Assembly: GCA_024409025.1 (NCBI GenBank)
Contig: JAKSUM010000061.1
Coordinates: forward strand, 1 to 7,399
Direction of reading: 5' to 3'
Length of the DNA: 7,399 bases
From: a bacterium
Lineage (GTDB): Bacteria; Vulcanimicrobiota; CADAWZ01
The notes under the pieces: generated by a model
Database searches by the model: none
What the model saw: the letters and a program-made list of their open reading frames with translations, nothing else
What the model was told of the DNA's origin: nothing
Program-made: the position numbers and the translations under genes
Part shown: positions 1-5,737 of the stretch, piece after piece
How positions within the stretch are numbered: the first letter of the stretch is position 1
Layout: each line of letters opens with the position of its first letter

Positions 1-228
1 AAATTGCCGACGACGATGATTGATACACTAGAAATACCTAATCCTGATCCTACGAACAAGTCTAAGAGAATCATTCTTAGGGGCGATGTGCCTTCTCCCA
101 TCAATCCTCCGTCCGGATGCCATTTCCATCCGAGATGTCCAAGGTGCATGGAGAGGTGTAAAAAGGAGGTTCCGGAACTTAGGCGGAAATCCGACGGGCA
201 TTTTTACAGATGCTTCCTTGATGACTGA
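1..228 (+). CDS. Oligopeptide/dipeptide ABC transporter ATP-binding protein, C-terminal fragment
   Basis: This is the last 75 codons of a gene that begins before the window; the frame is already open at base 1. It matches the C-terminal extension of OppD/OppF/DppD/DppF ATPases (oligo_HPY type): an Ile-Pro-Asn-Pro-Asp-Pro stretch, then GDVPSP, PP-SGC-F-PRCP, a further cysteine, and a final H-x(2)-RC near the end. In the family this tail follows the nucleotide-binding domain and carries conserved cysteines. The ATPase powers peptide or nickel import with two permeases and a lipoprotein, which should lie upstream. The Walker motifs are outside the window, so OppF cannot be told from DppF or a nickel paralogue. 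The ATG at 16 and the TTG at 4 are internal codons, not starts. Confidence 0.9.
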   Translation, partial: KLPTTMIDTLEIPNPDPTNKSKRIILRGDVPSPINPPSGCHFHPRCPRCMERCKKEVPELRRKSDGHFYRCFLDD

Positions 229-268
229 TTTATAAGCAGGATGCTTTTAATGTGTCCTGCTTATAAAT
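228..268 (+). terminator. Inverted repeat / probable terminator after the peptide transporter operon
   Basis: Bases 228-241 and 255-268 are exact reverse complements (14 bp, core TAAGCAGGA / TCCTGCTTA) around a 13-nt loop. The left arm starts on the last base of the transporter stop codon. The downstream flank is A/T-rich but lacks a clean T run, so intrinsic termination is plausible rather than certain; 3'-end stabilisation is an alternative. A second short hairpin, AAGCA-gga-TGCTT at 234-246, is incompatible with the long one. Confidence 0.55.
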
Positions 269-345
269 ATTATTATATCCCAAATATCCCAGAATCCCTT
301 AGCTTTAGCAATGGGGAGTGTCAATTTAATGTCGAGGTTTTGGTT

Positions 346-1392
346 ATGCTTAAAAAAGGCATGCTGTTTTTATTTACTCTTTGTCTTCTTTGCTTTACAG
401 GCATTTGTGAAGCCTGTGATTCTTCGGTATGTACGGATAATGCGGCGTCTTCAGATGCGATTATGTCGTATTCCGGAAGAAACAGTCCTCCGGATTATTC
501 GGACAGGCGTTCAGGGGCATTTCTTGAAAAGGATGATGACGGCTCGTATGCGGATGTTTTTTTTGTTGCCCCTACAGTCTGCACCTACAGGGATTCCCAT
601 GTCATGAGAATGGATGACGAGGTCGTAAAGGCGAAATTTCTCGGCTCCATCAATATGGAAATAGGCATTTATAACGATGATGCGAGAGTTTTTGCCCCTT
701 ATTACAGACAGGCTGCGCTTAATGTATATAATATGGAGCCAAAATATGCCGAGCAGTATCTGAACGGCGCCTATCTCGATGTTAAGAGCGCTTTTGAATA
801 TTACATGAGACGGCATAACGGCGGAAGGCCTGTTATTCTGGCTGGATTCTCTCAGGGAGCCGATATGTGCATAAGGCTTATGAAGGACTTCTGCGGGAAT
901 AAGTCTTTTGACAGCAGGATAATCGCATGCTATGCCCTCGGTTGGAGGGTCACTGCGGACGAGCTTTCCAAGCATGCCAATATAAGGATGGCAGAGTCTG
1001 AGGATGATGTTGGAACGATAGTGTGTTTTGACTGCGAGAGTGAGGCTGTAAAGGGCACGATTATAATTCCTGAAGGCATGAAGTCTCTTTCAATAAACCC
1101 TCTGACTTGGCGGACAGATTCTTCTTATGCCGAAAAGACCCTTAACAGGGGAGCATGCTTTACCGATTATTCAGGCGAAGTGACAAAGGAGGTGCCTGAA
1201 TTTACAGGAGCATATATATGTCCCGAAAGGGGAGTTCTGAAGATTACCGATGTCAGACCTTCAGAATATACGAAGGTTCTTGACATCTTGCCGGACGGGT
1301 CTTATCACGTGTATGATTATATGTTTTTTTACAGGAATCTTCAGGAAAATGTAGCCAAGAGGATTGAAGCGTATAAGAGGCTTCATAAATAA
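346..1392 (+). CDS. Exported DUF3089-family alpha/beta hydrolase (lipase/esterase-like)
   Basis: A 348-residue protein, probably secreted or periplasmic. The N-terminus has lysines, a hydrophobic run rich in Leu, Phe and Cys (about residues 6-20) and a likely cleavage site near Cys-Glu-Ala. The body matches DUF3089: an ADVFFVAPTVC strand, VFAPYYRQAA, then DV-SAFEYY and GRPVILAGFSQGA. The last holds the nucleophile elbow GFSQG with Ser169. A C-terminal HVYDYMFFYRNL segment supplies a likely catalytic His321. The family belongs to the alpha/beta hydrolase fold; its substrates are generally unknown, so ester hydrolysis is inferred. I chose the ATG at 346 because GAGG (334-337) lies 8 nt upstream and the signal peptide then begins properly. 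The in-frame ATG at 241 would lie inside the hairpin and add 35 unrelated residues. The ABC ATPase follows 7 nt after the stop. Confidence 0.85.
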   Translation: MLKKGMLFLFTLCLLCFTGICEACDSSVCTDNAASSDAIMSYSGRNSPPDYSDRRSGAFLEKDDDGSYADVFFVAPTVCTYRDSHVMRMDDEVVKAKFLGSINMEIGIYNDDARVFAPYYRQAALNVYNMEPKYAEQYLNGAYLDVKSAFEYYMRRHNGGRPVILAGFSQGADMCIRLMKDFCGNKSFDSRIIACYALGWRVTADELSKHANIRMAESEDDVGTIVCFDCESEAVKGTIIIPEGMKSLSINPLTWRTDSSYAEKTLNRGACFTDYSGEVTKEVPEFTGAYICPERGVLKITDVRPSEYTKVLDILPDGSYHVYDYMFFYRNLQENVAKRIEAYKRLHK

Positions 1393-1399
1393 TCCGGAT

Positions 1400-2158
1400 A
1401 TGATTTTAAAATGTGAAAACCTGTCATATATCCATAAAGGAAGCGGAAATGGGATTCATGATTTTGATGCCGAATTTTCTGGAGGGGGGATTTTCGGCAT
1501 ATTAGGCCCTAACGGGGCAGGAAAGTCTACTCTTATAAGGATGCTTGCCGGATGCGTGAAGCCCCAGAAGGGAAGGGTTCTTGCAGGCTCGGCGGATATG
1601 TTTATTATACCTCCAAAAAGAAGGGCGTCCCTTGTGTCATTTCTTCCCCAGACCTTTTCATGCGATTTTTCCTATACCTGCCTTGAAGCGGTCTCTTTTG
1701 GAAGATATGCGTCTGAAGGTTTTATGTCCGAAGCCGGAAGCAGGTGCAGGGAGGTTCTTGATGAGCTTGGAATAGGCCATCTTGCAGACAGAAGGATTTC
1801 GGATATGTCCGGAGGCGAGTTTCAGAAGGCGATGATTGCACAGACGGCTGTTCAGGGGGCAGAGTGCATTATTCTTGACGAGCCTGTTTCGCATCTTGAC
1901 GCAAAAAGCCAGTATGACATAATGTCATATTTGAAAAAACAGGCGGTTTCGGGCAAATCGGTAATTCTTACGATACATGATCTTTCTTCTGCCGCATTGT
2001 GGTGTGACAGGGTTATTTTTATAAGAAACGGGCTGAAGATTGCTGACGGATCGGTAAGGGATGTTTTTACTGAGGAAAATATAAAGCGGGTATTTTCGAT
2101 AGATGCGCAGGTTATAGATTACAGCGGTTGCAGAATTCCTGTTGCAAGGAAAATATGA
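1400..2158 (+). CDS. ABC transporter ATP-binding protein, iron-siderophore/cobalamin (FecE/BtuD-like) class
   Basis: A 252-residue single-domain ABC ATPase with all nucleotide-binding motifs: Walker A GPNGAGKST (36-44), Q-loop Gln84, signature MSGGE (136-140, Met replacing the usual Leu), Walker B CIILDE (156-161), D-loop SHLD (164-167) and H-loop His193. Size and motifs resemble the cytoplasmic ATPase of siderophore, haem or B12 importers (FecE, FhuC, BtuD), which pairs with a BtuC-type permease and a binding protein. Neither partner is in the window, so the substrate is unknown. The start is uncertain. The ATG at 1400 begins in the usual family way (short residue run, then ENLSY) but has only a weak ribosome site; translation may be coupled to the hydrolase stop 7 nt upstream. 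A TTG at 1364 would add 12 residues overlapping the hydrolase gene. Confidence 0.88.
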   Translation: MILKCENLSYIHKGSGNGIHDFDAEFSGGGIFGILGPNGAGKSTLIRMLAGCVKPQKGRVLAGSADMFIIPPKRRASLVSFLPQTFSCDFSYTCLEAVSFGRYASEGFMSEAGSRCREVLDELGIGHLADRRISDMSGGEFQKAMIAQTAVQGAECIILDEPVSHLDAKSQYDIMSYLKKQAVSGKSVILTIHDLSSAALWCDRVIFIRNGLKIADGSVRDVFTEENIKRVFSIDAQVIDYSGCRIPVARKI

Positions 2159-2201
2159 TTTGGATGGCGGTTTTTTCAAAAAACCGTTTTTTTTATCCAA
2201 A
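2159..2201 (+). terminator. Intrinsic terminator after the hydrolase/ABC ATPase pair
   Basis: CGGTTTTTT (2168-2176) is followed after one base by AAAAAACCG (2178-2186) and eight T residues (2187-2194). The effective hairpin is CGGTTTTT/AAAAACCG with a 3-nt loop. The whole unit is framed by a second complementary pair, TTTGGAT (2159-2165) and ATCCAAA (2195-2201). It starts right after the ABC ATPase stop codon. The stem is mostly A-U, so its strength is moderate; position and T run make termination likely. Confidence 0.7.
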
Positions 2202-2263
2202 ATAGAAGCGGAATCGGGAAAGAATAATAAATTCAAATACTTATTGGGAAAGGCGGTGTTCGG

Positions 2264-3472
2264 ATGCTTCATATTACTCTGGATATGTTTCAGACTTCGG
2301 CTCTTGCCATGGCATTTTTTGCCGTAGGGCATTTTCTGACATTAAGGATAAGGCTTTTAAGGCGATACTGCATTCCTCCTCCCGTTACGGGAGGACTTAT
2401 ATTTTCTTTGGCCCATCTTTTATGCCATAATCTCAATATCCTCTCTCTTTCTTTCGATACCTCCGTTCAGACTCTCTTTATGACGGTATTTTTTACGAGC
2501 ATAGGGTACACTGCCGGATTTGCATTAATTAAGCAGGGGGGGAGCAAGGTTTTTACTTTTCTTGGCGTTGCGGTAGGCCTTATTTTTATGCAGAACGTCG
2601 CAGGATGCGTTGTCGCTTCCATGTTTGGAATTGATCCCCGATTGGGCGTCTGTTCCGGTTCGATTTCCATGGTTGGAGGGCATGGGACTGCCGCTTCATA
2701 CGGACAGGTGCTTGAAGCCGCCGGTCTTGAGGGGGCAAGCGTTGCAGCCATTGCCTGTGCCACATTCGGGCTTGTGGCTGGAAGCGCAATGGGAGGGCCT
2801 GTTGCAGAGTCAGTCATATCAAAGTTTTCATTGAAGCGTCTTGCCGGGGATGATTCCCCGTCTCATACGGATTTTCATTATGGTAAGATAAATCCGGATT
2901 CTTTCATACAGGCAGCCGTATATCTTCTTGTTGCGGCTGGAATGGGCACCGTCCTGACCTCCTGTCTGAACGGCATAACCGTATTTGGCGCTAAACTGAC
3001 ATTTCCTGTCTATATAGGGGCAATGGTTGTTGCCGCATTTGTAAGGAATTTTTTTGACTGGAGAAAAATACGGATCCCGTCAAGCGAGATTCACCTCTGG
3101 GGAAATGCGTCTCTTTCAATTTTCCTTTCCATAGCCCTTATGTCGCTGAAATTATGGGAGCTTGCTTCTCTGGCAGTTCCGATTATAGCCATTCTTTCTG
3201 TGCAGATTGTTATAATGTTTATATTTGCAAGATTTGTAATGTTCAATGTTATGGGCAGGGATTATGAGGCTGCTGTTATGTCAGCCGGATTCTGCGGCTT
3301 CGGTATGGGGGCTACTCCTAATGCAATGGCGAATATGCAGGCTGTCGTGAAAAAGCATGGGCTTGCTCCTCAGGCGTTTCTGATTGTTCCTCTTGTCGGC
3401 TCCCTGTTTATCGATTTTATAAACGGTCTTATCATAACCTTGTTTTTAAGCTTTGCTCCTTCGGTAATGTAG
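2264..3472 (+). CDS. gltS: Sodium/glutamate symporter GltS
   Basis: A 402-residue, highly hydrophobic inner-membrane protein, close to the roughly 400 residues usual for GltS. GltS imports glutamate with sodium ions. Family hallmarks are visible: IPPPVTGGL near residues 37-45, a FFTSIGY-AGFALIKQGG segment (76-93), the first re-entrant-loop signature SGSISMVGGHGTAASYG (131-147), and the second, related GFCGFGMGATPNAMANM near residues 341-357. These two matching halves fit the inverted-repeat architecture described for the family. The ATG at 2264 has an AAAGGCGG ribosome site at 2249-2256. The gene stands alone between two terminators, so it is probably a single-gene unit; I could not pick a confident promoter in the preceding 70 bases. 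Confidence 0.95.
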   Translation: MLHITLDMFQTSALAMAFFAVGHFLTLRIRLLRRYCIPPPVTGGLIFSLAHLLCHNLNILSLSFDTSVQTLFMTVFFTSIGYTAGFALIKQGGSKVFTFLGVAVGLIFMQNVAGCVVASMFGIDPRLGVCSGSISMVGGHGTAASYGQVLEAAGLEGASVAAIACATFGLVAGSAMGGPVAESVISKFSLKRLAGDDSPSHTDFHYGKINPDSFIQAAVYLLVAAGMGTVLTSCLNGITVFGAKLTFPVYIGAMVVAAFVRNFFDWRKIRIPSSEIHLWGNASLSIFLSIALMSLKLWELASLAVPIIAILSVQIVIMFIFARFVMFNVMGRDYEAAVMSAGFCGFGMGATPNAMANMQAVVKKHGLAPQAFLIVPLVGSLFIDFINGLIITLFLSFAPSVM

Positions 3473-3498
3473 TTGCCGCTGTTTGAAGATAAATAATA

Positions 3499-3536
3499 AG
3501 AGCCGGACTTTATGTCCGGCTCTTTGCTTTTTTTTT
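3499..3536 (+). terminator. Strong intrinsic terminator of gltS
   Basis: A perfect 10-bp G/C-rich stem, AGAGCCGGAC (3499-3508) with GTCCGGCTCT (3514-3523), has a 5-nt loop and is followed by TTGC and nine T residues (3528-3536). It lies 26 nt after the gltS stop codon and blocks read-through into the antisense side of the tRNA gene. Confidence 0.93.
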
Positions 3537-3540
3537 GTTA

Positions 3541-3579
3541 CGGAAAATAAAATAAGCTGACATATCTGCCAGCTTATTT
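3541..3579 (-). terminator. Probable terminator of tRNA-Ser (minus strand)
   Basis: AAATAAGCTG (3550-3559) and CAGCTTATTT (3570-3579) form a 10-bp stem with a 10-nt loop. Read on the minus strand, the hairpin begins 4 nt after the tRNA 3' end and is followed by TATTTTCC, a short T-rich tail. This suits termination of the tRNA transcript and faces the gltS terminator tail to tail. Confidence 0.65.
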
Positions 3580-3583
3580 GCTA

Positions 3584-3670
3584 CGGAAAGAGAGGGATTC
3601 GAACCCCCGGAAGAGTTACCCCTTCAACGGTTTTCAAGACCGCCGCATTCGACCGCTCTGCCATCTTTCC
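3584..3670 (-). tRNA. tRNA-Ser (anticodon UGA)
   Basis: The reverse complement folds as a class II tRNA of 87 nt. It has acceptor stem GGAAAGA/TCTTTCC (3664-3670 with 3585-3591), discriminator G, a 3-bp D stem GCA/TGC with a GG-containing D loop, anticodon stem GCGGT/ACCGT with loop CTTGAAA, a long variable arm, and T arm GGGGG-TTCGAAT-CCCTC. The anticodon TGA maps to 3634-3636 and reads UCA and related serine codons. The long variable arm and G73 are serine identity features. CCA is not encoded; the DNA continues TAG after the discriminator, so the end must be added by nucleotidyltransferase. The gene is co-oriented with the upstream secreted-protein gene but has its own promoter. Confidence 0.96.
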
Positions 3671-3677
3671 GTAGAAG

Positions 3678-3706
3678 AATATACCACATTTCAATTTTTA
3701 TGTCAA
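3678..3706 (-). promoter_or_regulatory. Sigma-70 promoter of tRNA-Ser
   Basis: On the minus strand a perfect -35 box TTGACA (3701-3706) is separated by exactly 17 nt from TATATT (3678-3683), a one-mismatch -10 box. The usual start distance places +1 at about 3670-3671, on or next to the first nucleotide of the mature tRNA. Upstream of the -35 lie A tracts (3711-3732) that look like an UP element, as expected for a strong stable-RNA promoter. Confidence 0.9.
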
Positions 3707-3710
3707 GCAT

Positions 3711-3732
3711 TTTTTTTATTTTTTTAAAAAAA
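3711..3732 (-). promoter_or_regulatory. A-tract upstream (UP-like) element of the tRNA-Ser promoter
   Basis: This run is entirely A/T. On the minus strand it reads seven T, seven A, a T and further A residues, ending 4 nt before the TTGACA box. Its position suits contact with the RNA polymerase alpha subunit. It also occupies most of the gap between the secreted-protein gene stop (3738) and the promoter; the TTTTTTTAAAAAAA palindrome (3719-3732) could alternatively act as a poor terminator for that gene. Confidence 0.5.
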
Positions 3733-3737
3733 TATTT

Positions 3738-5006
3738 TTATTTTTGAGAAGTTATAATCAGGTCGTTCAGTCTTGGGGATGCTATGGCATAAAAGCGTAT
3801 GGGGCTGTTACATCCGCAGGGCAGTGTGTATATGTATTTTTTCTCCGCCTTTCCGCCTTTTTCTATCTTGATTATGTCAAAGATCCATGCGTCATGCATC
3901 CCGTATGATGAAGACAGGACCGTATCCGGAAAATATATGTTGTCATAGCCGGAAGTGTTTTCTTTGCTCAGATCCTTCAGTATGACAAGAGATCTGCCGC
4001 CTGCCGCAGATGCCATTATTACGGCATTTGACTCCGTGTCCAGATCGTTTATGATCTTTAAATTCATCTCATAGCATACCCCGAAATTTCCGGAATTTTT
4101 CTGGCTGTACAGTTCTTCGGACGGAAGGCTCTCCCTGTATTCGCCGGGATTTGAGAATGAATATATCCCGTCAACGGCGCTCCCAATCTCGCAGTACGAT
4201 ATTTCGGACATTCTGTATGTGAATGACGCCTCAAGCTCCGTATAGTCAAACATGCCCCTTATCCTGCTCGAGTCTCCGGACATTGAGACAGGATCCGGTA
4301 TTGATTTCATTGAGGCAATATCAAGTCCGTCCATATCCTTAGGTGTTTTTGATGCGCAGATTTCTGCCGAAAGGGACGCATCTTTACCGTCACTGTCCTT
4401 TATGCGGAAGTCCGTCATGCTGCTGAGGGTGCATCCGTTTTTAAAGAAGAAGGATATGACGGCTCTTTCTCCCGGCAGTATCGATTTTGTGCCTTCTTCC
4501 GGAGATTCTTCCGTAAGCCATTTGATGAATGCGTTTCTTCCTGCTATTGCCGGATCCGAGGATATCGTCTCGGAAGAATAGGCGGGATTTCCGGCTGAAT
4601 CAAATTTGCAGTTTGATGATTTCCCTATATGCAGCGTCTTTGCCTTGTCGGAGCTGTTTGTAAATATAAGGTTGAGATAAGCGTCATACCCGAGCTTGTT
4701 CTGATGATGCAGAAGCACCCGGAATTTTCCCTTGGCTTCGGAACGGTATATTAATGCCGGAAGCTTTTCGTCATAAAGCGTTTCCGGAGAGTTGCTGAAT
4801 AAAAGAAGCTTGCCTGTCGTTTTTGAGCTGAGAGGCCTGTCAGGCATGAGCTGGCGTCCGTATTTCGGCTTTATTTTTATTATGCTGCCTTTGGATGTCC
4901 AGAAATAGTAAGACGGCTTTGAGGCTCTTCTTGCGTCTGTAAATATTCCTGCCGCCGCAATCAGAAGTATTATTGATATGTAGAATACGCATGTTTTCTT
5001 TAGCAT
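3738..5006 (-). CDS. Predicted secreted beta-rich protein of unknown function
   Basis: A 422-residue protein with a lysine-started hydrophobic N-terminus (about residues 7-23) typical of a signal peptide or signal anchor. The rest alternates beta-strand and Ser/Gly/Asp-rich turn sequence with no enzyme motif I recognise. Two blocks recall secreted Bacillota proteins often annotated alongside copper amine oxidase N-terminal-like domains: LLHHQN-x(6)-YLNLIFTNSS (about 98-119), a likely beta-sandwich strand pair, and GNFGVCYEMNL (306-316) with a downstream Ala-Gly-Gly (335-337). That resemblance is from memory and tentative. The C-terminal part is best-patterned (DAWIFDIIKI, then PCGCNSP at 395-401). 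The ATG at 5006 is the only sensible start, but its upstream bases lack a clear ribosome site, so expression may be weak. It is divergent from marC and followed by the tRNA-Ser promoter. Confidence 0.75.
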   Translation of the reverse strand: MLKKTCVFYISIILLIAAAGIFTDARRASKPSYYFWTSKGSIIKIKPKYGRQLMPDRPLSSKTTGKLLLFSNSPETLYDEKLPALIYRSEAKGKFRVLLHHQNKLGYDAYLNLIFTNSSDKAKTLHIGKSSNCKFDSAGNPAYSSETISSDPAIAGRNAFIKWLTEESPEEGTKSILPGERAVISFFFKNGCTLSSMTDFRIKDSDGKDASLSAEICASKTPKDMDGLDIASMKSIPDPVSMSGDSSRIRGMFDYTELEASFTYRMSEISYCEIGSAVDGIYSFSNPGEYRESLPSEELYSQKNSGNFGVCYEMNLKIINDLDTESNAVIMASAAGGRSLVILKDLSKENTSGYDNIYFPDTVLSSSYGMHDAWIFDIIKIEKGGKAEKKYIYTLPCGCNSPIRFYAIASPRLNDLIITSQK

Positions 5007-5029
5007 GCACTATTATTTCTATTTCATAT

Positions 5030-5118
5030 CATGAATGCCTTTTTCTAAAGATTCAGAAGGAAAGATGGTTCAAAAAATAAAAATAACTATGGTTAAGATT
5101 ATTTGAAAGGCATTTATG
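5030..5118. repeat. 14-bp imperfect inverted repeat in the divergent leader, one arm covering the marC ribosome site
   Basis: Bases 5030-5043 (core AATGCCTTT) and 5105-5118 (core AAAGGCATT) are complementary over 14 positions: 12 Watson-Crick pairs and two G-U pairs. The arms are 61 nt apart. The right arm contains GAAAGG (5105-5110), the apparent Shine-Dalgarno of marC. In a transcript that includes both arms the helix would hide the ribosome site. As DNA, the two arms could be paired operator sites between the divergent genes. Confidence 0.5.
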
Positions 5119-5120
5119 TT

Positions 5121-5720
5121 ATGGATATAGTTGGAATGGCTATCCAGCTTTACTTTATGATGGATCCTCTCGGAAATATTCCGCTTGTTGTGGCTCTGAT
5201 AAGAAATTATCCGCCAAAAAAACAGAGGATGATTATTCTTAGGGAAAGCCTTTTTGCTTTTGGCGTCAGTCTTCTTTTTATGCTGTTCGGAACCCAGATT
5301 ATGTCTGCAATCGATGTGCAGGAAGAGTCCATGAAAATGACAGGGGGCGTGATTCTTTTTATAATAGGTCTTAAAATGAGCATGGAATCCCCTTCGGGAC
5401 AGGAGGAAGAGGCTGCACAGACAGAGCCGTTTCTTGTTCCTATAGCAGTTCCTTTTATAGCGGGCCCCGGAGTCATGGCAATGGTGACTGTTCTGGGCGC
5501 TGAAGGCAAAAATACGACGATAACAGGAGCCGTGCTTGCTCTTGTCATTGCATGGGTCGCAGGCACTCTTACGCTTCTTTTGGGCCAGTATATTTCCAAA
5601 TTCCTTGGCTCAAAGGCGATGGAGGCAATTCAGAAGCTTATGGGACTTGCCCTTACGGCTATGGCTGTCAATATGTTTATGGTCGGATTTAAATCATTTA
5701 TGCATTCTCCCGTTAAATAA
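5121..5720 (+). CDS. MarC family integral membrane protein (UPF0056)
   Basis: A 199-residue inner-membrane protein with about six hydrophobic helices, the usual size for MarC. Signatures visible are the N-terminal FMMDPLGNIPLVVAL (about 11-25), the MTGGVILFIIGLKM helix, then after an acidic Glu-rich loop the PIAVPFIAGPGVMAMV segment and a final MGLALTAMAVNMF helix. The family was once linked to multiple antibiotic resistance because of its position near marRAB, but that role was not upheld and its transport function is unsettled. The start at ATG 5121 has GAAAGG at 5105-5110 with a 10-nt gap. An in-frame TTG at 5103 overlaps that site and is unlikely. The zinc-ribbon gene follows after 17 nt, so the two are probably co-transcribed. 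Confidence 0.92.
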   Translation: MDIVGMAIQLYFMMDPLGNIPLVVALIRNYPPKKQRMIILRESLFAFGVSLLFMLFGTQIMSAIDVQEESMKMTGGVILFIIGLKMSMESPSGQEEEAAQTEPFLVPIAVPFIAGPGVMAMVTVLGAEGKNTTITGAVLALVIAWVAGTLTLLLGQYISKFLGSKAMEAIQKLMGLALTAMAVNMFMVGFKSFMHSPVK

Positions 5721-5737
5721 TAATTTGAGGTTTATGT

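Noticed and set aside
511..975. Minus-strand open frame of 154 codons opposite the hydrolase gene
   Set aside because: It is antisense to a strongly supported DUF3089 gene, has no recognisable domain, and its translation looks like a shadow.
2142..2327. Small + frame between the ABC ATPase and gltS
   Set aside because: It runs through the terminator hairpin and overlaps the gltS start; no ribosome site or plausible protein character.
1925..2332. Minus-strand open frame across the ABC ATPase end, its terminator and the gltS start
   Set aside because: It is antisense to two confident genes and crosses a terminator; its composition is Lys/Asn/Pro-rich without pattern.
3539..3589. Direct repeat TACGGAAA (3539-3546 and 3582-3589) near the tRNA 3' end, considered as an attachment site
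   Set aside because: Only 8 bp and only 43 bp apart, with no integrase or foreign cargo; more likely chance linked to the tRNA end sequence.
5007..5120. Riboswitch or leader peptide upstream of marC
   Set aside because: Apart from the 14-bp inverted repeat the region is A/T-rich with no known riboswitch core and no short frame with a ribosome site.
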